DNA of 64,000 nucleotides from Myxococcota bacterium. GTDB lineage: Bacteria; Myxococcota_A; Polyangia; Palsa-1104; JAEUJZ01. The stretch's first letter is position 1, and each line of letters starts with the position of its first letter. Shown in pieces: positions 47,412-56,355 of the stretch. A program made the position numbers and the translations under genes. Below the pieces are notes generated by a model. The model saw only the letters and a list, made by a program, of their open reading frames with translations. It was not told the DNA's origin and did no database searches. Location: NCBI GenBank assembly GCA_025057315.1, contig JANWXW010000163.1, positions 16,021-80,020 on the forward strand, read 5' to 3'.

Positions 47412-48697
47412 GATTGCTCCTCAGATGGAGGGGGCGGGAGCGCATCGAGCGCGCCCAGCAGGCCGGCGGTGGCCTGCTCGAAGGTCCAGCTCTGAATTCG
47501 TTCGCGCGCGGCGCGGCCCAGCCTCTCACGGCGGGCAGCGGCTGCGGGTCCATGACAGAGCTCGACGAGGCAGGCCATCAGCCGATCTTCGTTTCCCCGC
47601 GGAAACACCAGGCCAGTCTCGCCCGGACGCACCAGATCTTCGGCGCAGCCGACCCCGTCGGAGCAGATGACGGGCAGGCCAGCGTGCATGGCCTCGTTGA
47701 TGACCAGACCAAAGGTCTCGCGCCGAGAGGGCAGCACCAGCAGGTCGGCAGCGGCGTACAGGGCTGGCAGCTCGCTCTGGTTGCGGAAGCCGAGCAGATG
47801 GACGTCCGGGACGCTTCTGGCAGCCTGGGTCAGCGCCGCGCGCAACTCGCCGTCCCCCACATAGGCCAGGGCGGCCTCGATACCCTGGGCGCGCAGACGG
47901 GCATAGGCCGATAGCAACAGCAGCGGCTCCTTGATCGGCTGGAGCTTGCCGACGCTCACAATGAGCGGTACCTCTTTGCCCACAGCGAGCTCAGCGCGCA
48001 GCTGGGCACGGGCGACAGCGCGCTCCGCCTCTGGGAGACAAAACCGCTCCCCCTCGACGGCATAGGGGGAAAAAAAGATCCGCTCCGGTGGCATGCCCAG
48101 CTGGAGCAGCAGGCGGCGGTTGCCGCTGGAGACCGCGAGGGCGCCGGCACACAGACTCAGGTAGGGCCGAAGCACGCCCTGGCGCAGCCAGCGGCGCAGC
48201 CTGGCGCGGGCCGTGGCGGGCTCGTCCGGCTCGCCCGGCAGCAGCGGCGACTCGCCACGCATCAGCACGGGTAGCCCGCGCAGCCGCGCCGACAGCAGTG
48301 CCAGCGGGTAGCAGGCATAGTTCCAGCCGTGGATGACCACGGCATCATAGCGGTTTCGGCTCAGCGCCAGGGGCAGGCCCAAGTTGAATATGCCAAAGAA
48401 GCGGCCCACGCCCGGACGGGGCGCATGGTTGCGCAGCCGGACCACCTCCAGACCGTCCAGCAGGGGCACATCCCAGCGCACCGGGCGGCCAAAGCCAGGA
48501 TCGAACCCCGGCGCCTCCAGACCGTGGTCATGGCACAGCAGCACCGTCGGCTGGATCCGCGGGTGCCGCGCAACATGGCGAAACCACGGCATAAAGTATT
48601 GAATCGCATGGGAGCAGACCAGGGCCACCCGGTGTCGCCTGGGCAGGACCGCCTGGGGCCGCGGACAGGGAGGCTGGGCTGCGGCGCTGGGGTTCAA
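47408..48697 (-). CDS. GT4-family glycosyltransferase
   Basis: 429 aa, GT-B fold. The N-terminal half has RVALVCSHAIQYFMPWFRHVARHP. The C-terminal half has LIVSVGKLQPIKEPLLLLSAYARL, YVGDGELRAAL, VHLLGFRNQSELPALYAAADLLVLPSRRETFGLVINEAMHAGLPVICSDGVGCAEDL, the GT4 donor-site signature with EX7E. It makes part of an exopolysaccharide repeat unit or links a sugar to a lipid carrier, given its overlap with the Wzc-like gene. The sugar is unknown. Confidence 0.9.
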   Translation of the reverse strand: MNPSAAAQPPCPRPQAVLPRRHRVALVCSHAIQYFMPWFRHVARHPRIQPTVLLCHDHGLEAPGFDPGFGRPVRWDVPLLDGLEVVRLRNHAPRPGVGRFFGIFNLGLPLALSRNRYDAVVIHGWNYACYPLALLSARLRGLPVLMRGESPLLPGEPDEPATARARLRRWLRQGVLRPYLSLCAGALAVSSGNRRLLLQLGMPPERIFFSPYAVEGERFCLPEAERAVARAQLRAELAVGKEVPLIVSVGKLQPIKEPLLLLSAYARLRAQGIEAALAYVGDGELRAALTQAARSVPDVHLLGFRNQSELPALYAAADLLVLPSRRETFGLVINEAMHAGLPVICSDGVGCAEDLVRPGETGLVFPRGNEDRLMACLVELCHGPAAAARRERLGRAARERIQSWTFEQATAGLLGALDALPPPPSEEQS

Positions 48698-48745
48698 GGC
48701 TCTATGGAGGGTAGCACGCGGCGGGGCAGGGCAAAAGAAACGAGA

Positions 48746-49351
48746 CTACTCGAAGCGGAACTCGGCGCGCCGGTTCCACGCGTAGTCGGCCTCGGTCAGA
48801 CCCGGCTTGATGGGCTCGCTCTTGCCCAGACCGCGGACCTCGATGGGCACCTTGAGGCCCGCCGCCTCCAAGTACTTCCGCACCGCCTCACCACGGCGCA
48901 GGGACAGGGCCTTGTTGTACTCGACATCGCCGCGGGCATCGCAGTGGGCCTCGATGATGAGGCGCTTGATGCGGCGCGTCTGGAAGCAACGCAGGTTGTA
49001 GTCCAGCCAATGCTGCGCCTCTGGCAACAGCTCATGTGAGTCGAAGGGGAAGTAGACGTTGACGGGCCGACATTGGGACATGTCCACTGGCTGAGAGAAC
49101 GAGATGTTGAGCATGCGCGGGGTCGGGTAGACGCTGAAGCAGACGCGGTGGCCCGGATGGCACAGGTTCCCCACCCCACAGTCCGCATCGGCCTCACACG
49201 ACTTGCTAGAGGCCGGGTCGGCCTGGACAAAGACCGGATCAGAATGATGGATCCGGCCTACCTGAGGGACCGTTTCGGGCACGGGCCGCGGCTGGGTGCA
49301 GGCACACAGCAGGATGGCGCACAGACATCGCAGGGTTCGAGCGGGGTTCAT
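48746..49351 (-). CDS. OmpA/Pal-like peptidoglycan-binding lipoprotein
   Basis: 201 aa. Lipoprotein signal CLCAILLCAC (lipobox LLCAC). The first half has paired Cys (KSCEADADCGVGNLCHPGHRVCF), reminiscent of short Cys-rich eukaryotic-like repeats. The C-terminal OmpA domain has VNVYFPFDSHELLPEAQHWLDYNLRCF, IEAHCDARGDVEYNKALSLRRGEAVRKYL, and RGLGKSEPI...WNRRAEFRFE. It anchors the outer membrane to peptidoglycan. Divergent from the next gene with a short gap. Confidence 0.92.
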   Translation of the reverse strand: MNPARTLRCLCAILLCACTQPRPVPETVPQVGRIHHSDPVFVQADPASSKSCEADADCGVGNLCHPGHRVCFSVYPTPRMLNISFSQPVDMSQCRPVNVYFPFDSHELLPEAQHWLDYNLRCFQTRRIKRLIIEAHCDARGDVEYNKALSLRRGEAVRKYLEAAGLKVPIEVRGLGKSEPIKPGLTEADYAWNRRAEFRFE

Positions 49352-49421
49352 CTATTTCCTATCTTAATGGACCATGCTGCGTCGCGAAAAGGGTTCAGTG
49401 TATCTTTTGTGCATGGTCTGT

Positions 49422-50822
49422 ATGCAACGGCCCACGCTCCGCCTGCTGTCTATGACCGTCCTGTGCGCGCTGTCTGCAGGTTGCCCGGCCCCCCCAGCGC
49501 AGCCTGCTGCACCGCCAGCTCCCGAGCCCCGACCCCTGCTGAACCTGGAGAACCTGTTTCGCGGCGGGCGTTTGAGCGAGTTGGAGCGGCGCATCAGCGA
49601 GGCGCCCAAGGAGGCCGAGCGGCAAGCTCCGGACGTGGTGGGTCTGCTGCTGGCGGCGACCGGCCGTATCAACGATGCCCTGCCGCTGCTGGGCAAGGCT
49701 CTGGAACAGACAGTGCCTGCATCTGGCATGTGCCTGCCGCTTCTGGTGGCCCAGATGCACGTATACCAGCGGGGCGATACGCGTGCTGCGCTGGAGACCC
49801 TGGGGGTAAGAGCCGAGGCCGCGCCCTGTCAGGCACAGCCCATGGCCCAGGCCATCTCCTCGCTGCGGGCCCAACTCGTCCCCCTGCTGGGTGGTCCAGC
49901 GCTCGAGGTGGTGGGCCCTAACAGCGAGCAGCGCCTCACGGTGGACCGCATCGCGGCCAACGCAGGCTACCTGGTTGTGCGCGTCATCTTCGACCGCGAG
50001 CGCAGCGGCCACTTCCTGCTTGGCACCGGCTTTTCCGACGTGGTGATTGACCGGCAGCTGCTGAGCGCCCTGCGGCTGCGGGCTCAGGAGGAGCGGCCCA
50101 TGCCAGCCGGAGATGTGCCTGGCTTGGCGGCGGGCGCCGAGGCCACCGCTGGGCTGCCAACAGCGACGGTTTCTCATATGCGAATTGGTCTTTTCAATCT
50201 TCGCAACATCCCCGTGCTCGTAGCAGACCTGAGCAACTTGCGGGAGTTGTTCCGCAAGCTGATCTCTCGCGAGGTGCGCATCGATGGTCTGCTGCCGCTG
50301 CAGCGTCTGGCGCCCCGAGGTTATATTCGTCTGCAGCAGCGCGGCACAGAGGTTCTGGTCTCGCTAAACAGCGCGGCGGCCGGCCCATGCCGCATGCAGC
50401 ACCCCCACCGTGCGCGCCTGTACCAGCTTGGTGGCCTGCTGTTCACCGAGGCAGCGCTGGTCGGCAGCCCACCGCTTCTCATGCAGGTGACGTTGGAGCG
50501 GCGCCGCACCCTGCTCCGGCACAGCGCGCTCAAGTACGCCAGCCGGGCGCCGTCCATCGAGCCGGCCATGCCCGACGTGGCCCGGCCGGCCATCACCGAG
50601 CCCGAGGCGCCGGAACGGATTCCCGAGGTAGACCTGCTCATCGGAGAGGCACAGTTTGGGCTACGCAAGGTGCCGCTGCTGCCCAGCGCGAGCCCACCCT
50701 CGCGGCCGGCAGATCACGGTACCATCGGGGCCGATGTTCCCGCCGAATTGGACATCATGATCGATCTGGGGGAGGGATACTTCTATCTAGCGCCACGCGA
50801 CAAGGTGCGCTGCACCACCTGA
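49422..50822 (+). CDS. Lipoprotein with degenerate retropepsin-like aspartic protease fold
   Basis: 466 aa if started at ATG 49422 (MQRPTLRLLSMTVLCALSAGC, lipobox LSAGC); ATG 49413 and 49374 are alternatives. An N-terminal ~130-residue TPR-like part follows the Pro-rich linker. Then GHFLLGTGFSDVVIDRQLL aligns with the retropepsin FLLDTGASxxVI, but the catalytic Asp is Gly. GLLPLQRLAPRGYIRLQQ and the later GTIGADVPAELDIMIDLGEGYFYLAP look like the G-L-G and flap-end strands of two lobes. It keeps the fold but probably not the catalysis. No assigned partner. Confidence 0.65.
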   Translation: MQRPTLRLLSMTVLCALSAGCPAPPAQPAAPPAPEPRPLLNLENLFRGGRLSELERRISEAPKEAERQAPDVVGLLLAATGRINDALPLLGKALEQTVPASGMCLPLLVAQMHVYQRGDTRAALETLGVRAEAAPCQAQPMAQAISSLRAQLVPLLGGPALEVVGPNSEQRLTVDRIAANAGYLVVRVIFDRERSGHFLLGTGFSDVVIDRQLLSALRLRAQEERPMPAGDVPGLAAGAEATAGLPTATVSHMRIGLFNLRNIPVLVADLSNLRELFRKLISREVRIDGLLPLQRLAPRGYIRLQQRGTEVLVSLNSAAAGPCRMQHPHRARLYQLGGLLFTEAALVGSPPLLMQVTLERRRTLLRHSALKYASRAPSIEPAMPDVARPAITEPEAPERIPEVDLLIGEAQFGLRKVPLLPSASPPSRPADHGTIGADVPAELDIMIDLGEGYFYLAPRDKVRCTT

Positions 50823-50967
50823 GATGGCTCGGCCTCCGGCGCGGCCGGCCCTCGATGCGGCAGGTCCAGGCGCAGGTGTAGGCAGTGTGCGTGGCAACCG
50901 AAGAGGGATGCGTTGCCCACGACACGCCCGCCTAGCGCCCGCAGCCCCCTCTCCCCATCGGCCCGGC

Positions 50968-52179
50968 CTACCCGGTCCGAGGAACATCCCCCTCGTGGCG
51001 TTCGCGGAACAGGCCAAACGCACTGGTGTAGCCATGGACGAAGGTGGAGCCACCCACCGGGCCGATCTCACCGCTACAAAAAAAGCCACCAAGCGGCACC
51101 GGACCGATGAGGCGCTGAAACACCTCGCTGTCGTGGTTCGGGCGGCCATACAGATGCTCGCCGCGCCCCAAGCAGGAAAACAGCAACGCCCCCCGCGGCC
51201 TCCTGCTGCCCATCGTCTCTCGGTACTGGACCAGGCGCTGCTCCAGGTCCTCCGCTGAGGTGCGGGCATCCCGCAGGTGGAACTGCACCGCCTGCCATGG
51301 CTGCACCCTCGCCCCCACCACCAGCGCACCCCGATGGGGGTCCAGGCCCAGGATGTTGCGGATGAGAAAGTCCCCCTGGTGGAGCTCCACCTGGTTGCTG
51401 CGCATCTCGATGCCCAGAAAGAGCGAGTGATGCATAAGCTGGCGGTCTAGCGCAGGCAAGGTCTCGTACAGCTCGCGCAGCACCTTGACCGGCGGTCCTC
51501 CGGTGACCTCCTCGATGATGTTGTCATGGCAGCGGGTTACCACCAACGGGGTACCGATCGGGCGGCAGCCCTGCGCCACGATGGTATCGAGCACGATGTT
51601 GCCTGACAGGGCCACCCCCACGCAGCCGCTGGCGCGTACGGCCTCCCCGATGAACAGCGCGCCATCGCCTGGGCCACGGCCCCCACTGCACAGGCCACCG
51701 ATCTTGCATCCGTCAGGGAAGGCGCGATCGAGGCCGACACAGAGCTGGTCTATATCGCAGGAAAACGGATCCGGTAGCAAAATGAAGTGGGGCTGTGGTT
51801 CGACCTCCCCACCAACCAACATGCGCCAGCCTGCGATGTCGTCCTCCTCCGGCATCCCCTCGGCAGGGAGGTCCAGCGCGCGCACGCTCACCCCTGGCAA
51901 CACGGCCGCCGTGAGCGACAAGGCCCGCCGCTGCTCCACCTCGCGCCCGCCACCCACCACACCCCCAGCGGAGCAGCCAAGGAGCAGCGCCTCCGGCAGG
52001 AGCCGGCGCACCAGCTGGGGCAGCGTGGCAAAGCCAGCACGGTAGTGGGACGAGACAAAGCACAGCACCAGGTCTGGCTCCTCTGCACCCAGTTCTGCGC
52101 GCAGCGCCACGACGGCATCCTCCACCGCCGCATCCAGCGTCGGCCGCTCTGAGATGGCCGTTGCCCACCGCATTTGCAT
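50968..52179 (-). CDS. FIST-domain sensor protein
   Basis: 403 aa started at ATG 52179 (MQMRWATAISERPTLDAAV); the frame stays open further upstream but that part is Gly/Arg-rich noise and overlaps a pseudogene. FIST_N: DLVLCFVSSHYRAGFATLPQLVRRLLPEALLLGCSAGGVVGGGREVE. FIST_C: QGDFLIRNILGLDPHRGALVVGARVQPWQAVQFHLRDA, then GALLFSCLGRG and GFFCSGEIGPVGG. FIST proteins are predicted small-ligand sensors linked to signalling and here stand alone. It converges with the retropepsin-like gene. Confidence 0.88.
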   Translation of the reverse strand: MQMRWATAISERPTLDAAVEDAVVALRAELGAEEPDLVLCFVSSHYRAGFATLPQLVRRLLPEALLLGCSAGGVVGGGREVEQRRALSLTAAVLPGVSVRALDLPAEGMPEEDDIAGWRMLVGGEVEPQPHFILLPDPFSCDIDQLCVGLDRAFPDGCKIGGLCSGGRGPGDGALFIGEAVRASGCVGVALSGNIVLDTIVAQGCRPIGTPLVVTRCHDNIIEEVTGGPPVKVLRELYETLPALDRQLMHHSLFLGIEMRSNQVELHQGDFLIRNILGLDPHRGALVVGARVQPWQAVQFHLRDARTSAEDLEQRLVQYRETMGSRRPRGALLFSCLGRGEHLYGRPNHDSEVFQRLIGPVPLGGFFCSGEIGPVGGSTFVHGYTSAFGLFRERHEGDVPRTG

Positions 52180-52226
52180 TCTTGTGCCACAGACAGCGCT
52201 TTCCGGCAACGGCGGGTCCTGGGTGC

Positions 52227-54352
52227 TTAATGTCCACAGAGGGCCCCCGGGGCGAGCATGGAGATCACCTGGGCCGGCCTGCAGATCCCCTGACCCACCA
52301 TCGCCTCTGCCTCTACCATCAAATCCCGGCCCACCGCCCCTCCAATCAGCTCGCCCCGACGGTGGCGAGCGACGGCCCTGTGCAGCGCCATGCCGGCTGC
52401 TAAAAAGCGCGCCCCGGCCGCCAAAAGCGCCCGCCGGGCGGGGGTCCGGTCGCCTCTCAGCGTGGCGATGCCCGCCTCCATGGGCTCGGCCAGCGCTGTG
52501 CTCCATGACCAGCCCTCGCCCTGGATGCGCGCCGCATCCCGACCCGTCCCCTGCAGCAAGGGCACGCGCGGGAAGCCATCCAGCGCCCTCGCCACGCTGC
52601 AACGCGCTCGGAGGCATAGAGGCATCATTAAAACAATATTAACTCTAAAGTGTGTGCGCTATCGTCCTCGCAGCAGATCCCCTGCGAGGCCGAGCTCCCC
52701 AGCATACAGGTATGTCTCTGCCCTCACCCCCCAGGTGGAGCCAGTCTGGATGGCCACCGGACAGGGCAAGGGGCGGCCGCTCAGAGCCCCGACATCCAAG
52801 AGAGCACGCGCCGCTTGAGATAGACGCGACAGACGCACACGCAAAACTCACGCCAGGGTGGTCACCCGTACCACCCCATCGCAAGGGCTCGCTCCGTGTT
52901 CACCGCACCCAGGGCACAAGCTCCCAGCTGAGGAAGGCAATGTACCCCGCCTGCGATGTCCTGCGCGCATCTTACCAGGCTAGGGTCCACGGGGCCGGCC
53001 CATCTGGTGGAGGTGGGGGGCTCAGGGGCCGGTAGGGCCGGGGCCAGCGCGCAGGCTTCTTCTGGCTCCAACTCGTCGACGAGTGGCTCATGGGTGGGGG
53101 GCCGACCGCGACCGCTGCAGGTGCTGGAAGCACCGCATAAGGGGCTGGATGGGCTTGCTCGCTGCGGTAGCAGAGCAGCAGGACCAGGGAGGGGGGGATG
53201 CGCCAGGATCTGCGCGTCATCAGAAAAGATGAAGCAAGATAGAGCCTAGATTCGCGCTGTCTTCATCGCCGCGCTGCAGATCGGTCCGATCAGCTCATAT
53301 GCAGCACCTCGAACCCATCGGCCAGGGCCAGCACTGCCCGGGGGGCGCCAGCAGGGACTGCACCTCGTGCCCCGGCAGGTTCATCAGGTGGCTAGCGAGC
53401 TAGTTCACGATCCCATCCTGGGCGTTGTTGTGGTTGTTGTGGACATGTTCCTGCTGAGCGCAGCGCCCCTGCGGCACGAGCGCCTCCTCGCCCGCGGTGC
53501 GCAGCTCGGCGACAAAGCGCCTGGCCAGGGTGCTTTTGCCCAGGCTGGAGCTGCCATGGAGGCAAAACCGAAGCGCCGCGCCGGATCGCGCACCAGCAGC
53601 CCCTGACATAGCCAATCGAGCTCCGATGGAAGGTCAGGGACGAGCTTGTGGGGCGGCACCGGATCGGTGGCTCGCTTGGCATCCAGGATCTGCGCTGGGA
53701 TTCCGGCAAAGGGCAGCCTCCCGGTCAGCGCCTCATATAGCAAACCCCCCACGCTGTAGGAGTCGCTCTTTGCGCTCAGCTCGCACCACTCGCCTGCTCC
53801 GGGCCATGTAGGCAGGGGTGCCAACGGGGTCGCTGCTCTGCTCGCAAACAGGGATGAGGGCCATGATGAGGCCGAAGTCCACCACGTTGGTGGGCTTGAT
53901 GTCCCGATGCAGCTTGCGTTCGCAGTGCGGCGCATGCACGCCGGCGCAGAGCCGGGGCAGCGTCGCGCGCAGACGCCCCCCCGGAAAGGGCAGGGGACCA
54001 CAGGCACCCTAGCAGACTACTCTGGAAGGTTCTGCCCTGGACGAGCCGCATGGTAAAGACCAATGCGGTGGGGCGTGGTGCAGTTCGTAGGGCTCGATCA
54101 GGTTCGGATGCATCAGCTCCCTCGTCTCCCTGAACTCCCGCTTCAGCCGCCGCAGGGCGCTCGGATGGTTGGGATAAAGCACCTTGAGGGCCACCTGGCA
54201 GCCCCATTTTTGCCATTTTTATCATAGGCCCAATACACCCTCCCGAAACTGCCATGGCCGATCGTCGCTTCGATTTCAATCGAGGAATAAGGAAGCGATG
54301 CGTTCCGACAAAGGCAATGTCCCCAGGGGCCAGAGGCAGCCTCCTGGGTCAC
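52227..54352 (-). pseudogene. Decayed Ser/Thr kinase-AAA ATPase-TPR gene
   Basis: Fragments in all three minus frames spell out a myxobacterial kinase-ATPase fusion in order. Kinase lobe: EIEATIGHGSFGRVYWAYD (~54250), VALKVLYPNHPSALRRLKREF (~54150), FTMRLVQGRTF (~54040), HRDIKPTN..DFG (~53900; the segment between is shortened), SDSYSVGGLLYEALTGRLPFAG (~53730). P-loop: LHGSSSLGKSTLARRFVAELR (~53550) then an in-frame stop. C-terminus: MEAGIATLRGDRT..GMALHRAVARHRRGELIGG..SMLAPG (~52240-52500). At least three frameshifts, one stop and a large internal loss (about 2.1 kb instead of a typical ~4 kb) show it is dead. Confidence 0.85.
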
Positions 54353-54510
54353 AGCCCGGATGTCCTGCAGCAGGCTCTCGGGAGCGAGAGGGCCATAGTC
54401 CGCGACCTGTCAGACAGCACGGAGCCACGTGGGATGCAGAGCACTGGTTCATACGGACGGATCTGGGCAGATTGGCCTGGGCGCCGTCCATGGAGGCAAA
54501 GGAGGACCTC

Positions 54511-54964
54511 ATGCGGAATATCATGCGGACTGGAACATGGAAGATGGGTTCTGGCCCTAGCCCTGATGGCGGCACCTGCCTGCGGGCCCCAAGAGGGCAT
54601 GCCCGATGAGGAGGCTATGCCGCAGGGGGAGCGCGCGCTCGCCGAGGAAGCCCCTTCCCAGGGGGAGGACACGAGCACAACGTTCGCGCCCACCAGCATC
54701 AGATACTGCGACCGGCACGCCTACTTCTTCAAGCATCCTGGCTTCCGTGGCGTGGCCATGCTCGCCCGCCGGCGCGACGTCTGTCTGAACGTCCTGCCAG
54801 AGCTCGCCGGCCAGATCTCCTCGTACCGGATCGGTTCCTGCGATGTGAAGCTTTACCGAGAGGAAGATTGCCGCGGGTTCATGTACACGGCGCGGGCTGG
54901 CTCTTCCTGGCCGAGCCTACCGCCTGAAAAAGACGACAAGATCAGGTCCATCTGGATCCGCTAG
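54511..54964 (+). pseudogene. Beta/gamma-crystallin-like lipoprotein gene with apparent frameshift
   Basis: ATG 54511 has a perfect AAGGAGGA site, but its frame soon leads out of the body. Skipping one A near 54544 joins MRNIMRTGTWK to WVLALALMAAPACGPQEG, a textbook lipoprotein signal with lipobox APAC, and then to the open frame ending at 54964. The mature part (YCDRHAYFFKHPGFRGVAMLARRRDVCLNVLPELAGQISSYRIGSCDVKLYREEDCRGFMY...DDKIRSIWIR) resembles a two-motif Greek-key/I36-like domain. Either a sequencing error or a recent 1-nt insertion. Without the shift, the body frame has no good start. Confidence 0.6.
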
Positions 54965-54971
54965 GCCTGAA

Positions 54972-56279
54972 CTAGCCCAGCACGGGTACGCACGCCGCCA
55001 CCTCAAACAGCAGGTACTCCAGCACGCGCTCCTGCGGGATGATGTCCTGCGGACAGTAGCGCGGGAACAACACGCCGGGCACGAGGTGACCGCGCGTGTG
55101 GTGGGAGCTGTAGAGGATGCGTCCGCAGGCGCGTGGCTGCGGGTAGTCGAACGTCACCGACAGCGGCCTGTCCGCTCCGTTGGTGTAGCCGCGCAGCCAG
55201 GTCAACGTCGGGTACCTGGCCATATCGGGCGCTGTCCCTTCCATCAGGACCCAGCCCAGCAGCAGGTCTGCAATGGGAATTTGCCCGGACATCAATGCAA
55301 ACTGCGGCAGGCGCAGCCAGTCGTAGAGGCCCTGGACAGCATCCTGGGACCGCGGACGCATGTCGCGCCCCGGCACCGTGGCCACGAAGTTGCCCGGCAG
55401 GCCCACCGCCGCCCCCTGGAAGGGCCGAGGGCCTGGTTTGCCGCAGGCCGTACCATCCTGAAAGCACAGAAAGGGCGCCCACTCCGGCTGCTGGGCGATG
55501 AAGTTGTAGGTCCAGTCAGTGGTGTAGAGGCGGCCTCCCTGGCTCACATAGTCGAGCAGGTTGCGCTGGACGAGCGCGTCGCGCACGTACGGCTCGATGC
55601 CGCCCACATCGGTGCAGTTGAGCAGCACGATGTGGTAGCGGCGCAGCGCCCGCGGATCCAGCAGCAGGCGGTCCACAGGCACGCCCCCTGGCGCGCCGCC
55701 CAAGCGCCGCTGCTCGTTCTCGTACAGGTGCACCGCGCCCGCCTCGTTCGGCGAGGTAAACTCGCGCGCATCCACGCCGATGTGTTGCAGCACGCACTCG
55801 ATGGCATCAAAGTCTCCAACCGCCACCGCCATGCTGGGCATGTCTCCCTCGCCCCGGTGGCGGGGCAAGCGCGCCTCGCCAGGACCGAGCTGCGTCTCGC
55901 GGCAGGGACGAACACGCACTTCCAGATGCCGACGCCAGCGGCCCTTCTGGATGTATATCGTGAGGCTGCCACCCGGGACGACCTCTGGCAGGCGCTGGAG
56001 CAGGAAACGCCCGTCCGGTCCGCTCTCGGCCCGCGCCAACACCTCCACCCCCTCGTCGCCTGGCCCGCAGGGCTCGCAGCGGATCTCAGGCGGCAAGGGC
56101 GGCGGTGTGCTTCGCGGCAGGAACACCCGCGCGCCGGGGATGGGGTCGATCCCGTTGGGCGCCGTGACGACGCCCGAGATGCGGGTGTTGCACCCCGACT
56201 CCTCCTGTCCGCCCTGACCGGGCGAGGCAGCGCAGGAGCATATGAGCACAGACAGCGCCAGCGCGGCAGAGCGACTCAT
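54972..56279 (-). CDS. Lipoprotein with carboxypeptidase-regulatory-like and amidotransferase-like regions
   Basis: 435 aa. Signal MSRSAALALSVLICSC with lipobox ICSC. Residues ~28-125 form a carboxypeptidase-regulatory-like beta-sandwich (ISGVVTAPNGIDPIPGARVFLP...GPDGRFLLQRLPEV). The rest (FDAIECVLQHIGVDAREFTS... HIVLLNCTDVGGIEPYVRDALVQRNLLDYVSQGGRLYTTDWTYNFIAQ) has the flavodoxin/glutamine amidotransferase-like fold seen in many surface proteins, with GRILYSSHHTRGHLVPG near the end. No catalytic triad can be confirmed. Function unknown. Confidence 0.7.
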   Translation of the reverse strand: MSRSAALALSVLICSCAASPGQGGQEESGCNTRISGVVTAPNGIDPIPGARVFLPRSTPPPLPPEIRCEPCGPGDEGVEVLARAESGPDGRFLLQRLPEVVPGGSLTIYIQKGRWRRHLEVRVRPCRETQLGPGEARLPRHRGEGDMPSMAVAVGDFDAIECVLQHIGVDAREFTSPNEAGAVHLYENEQRRLGGAPGGVPVDRLLLDPRALRRYHIVLLNCTDVGGIEPYVRDALVQRNLLDYVSQGGRLYTTDWTYNFIAQQPEWAPFLCFQDGTACGKPGPRPFQGAAVGLPGNFVATVPGRDMRPRSQDAVQGLYDWLRLPQFALMSGQIPIADLLLGWVLMEGTAPDMARYPTLTWLRGYTNGADRPLSVTFDYPQPRACGRILYSSHHTRGHLVPGVLFPRYCPQDIIPQERVLEYLLFEVAACVPVLG

Positions 56280-56355
56280 GGGACCTCGGCAAGATTATAG
56301 ACCGCCATGCACGCGCTTACCCCTTTCGTATCGTCCGTCTGGAATTCCGGGGGGA

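Noticed and set aside
52180..52617. N-terminal extension of the FIST protein
   Set aside because: Low-complexity Gly/Arg sequence antiparallel in composition to coding; the same bases in another frame give the conserved C-terminus of the decayed kinase-ATPase.
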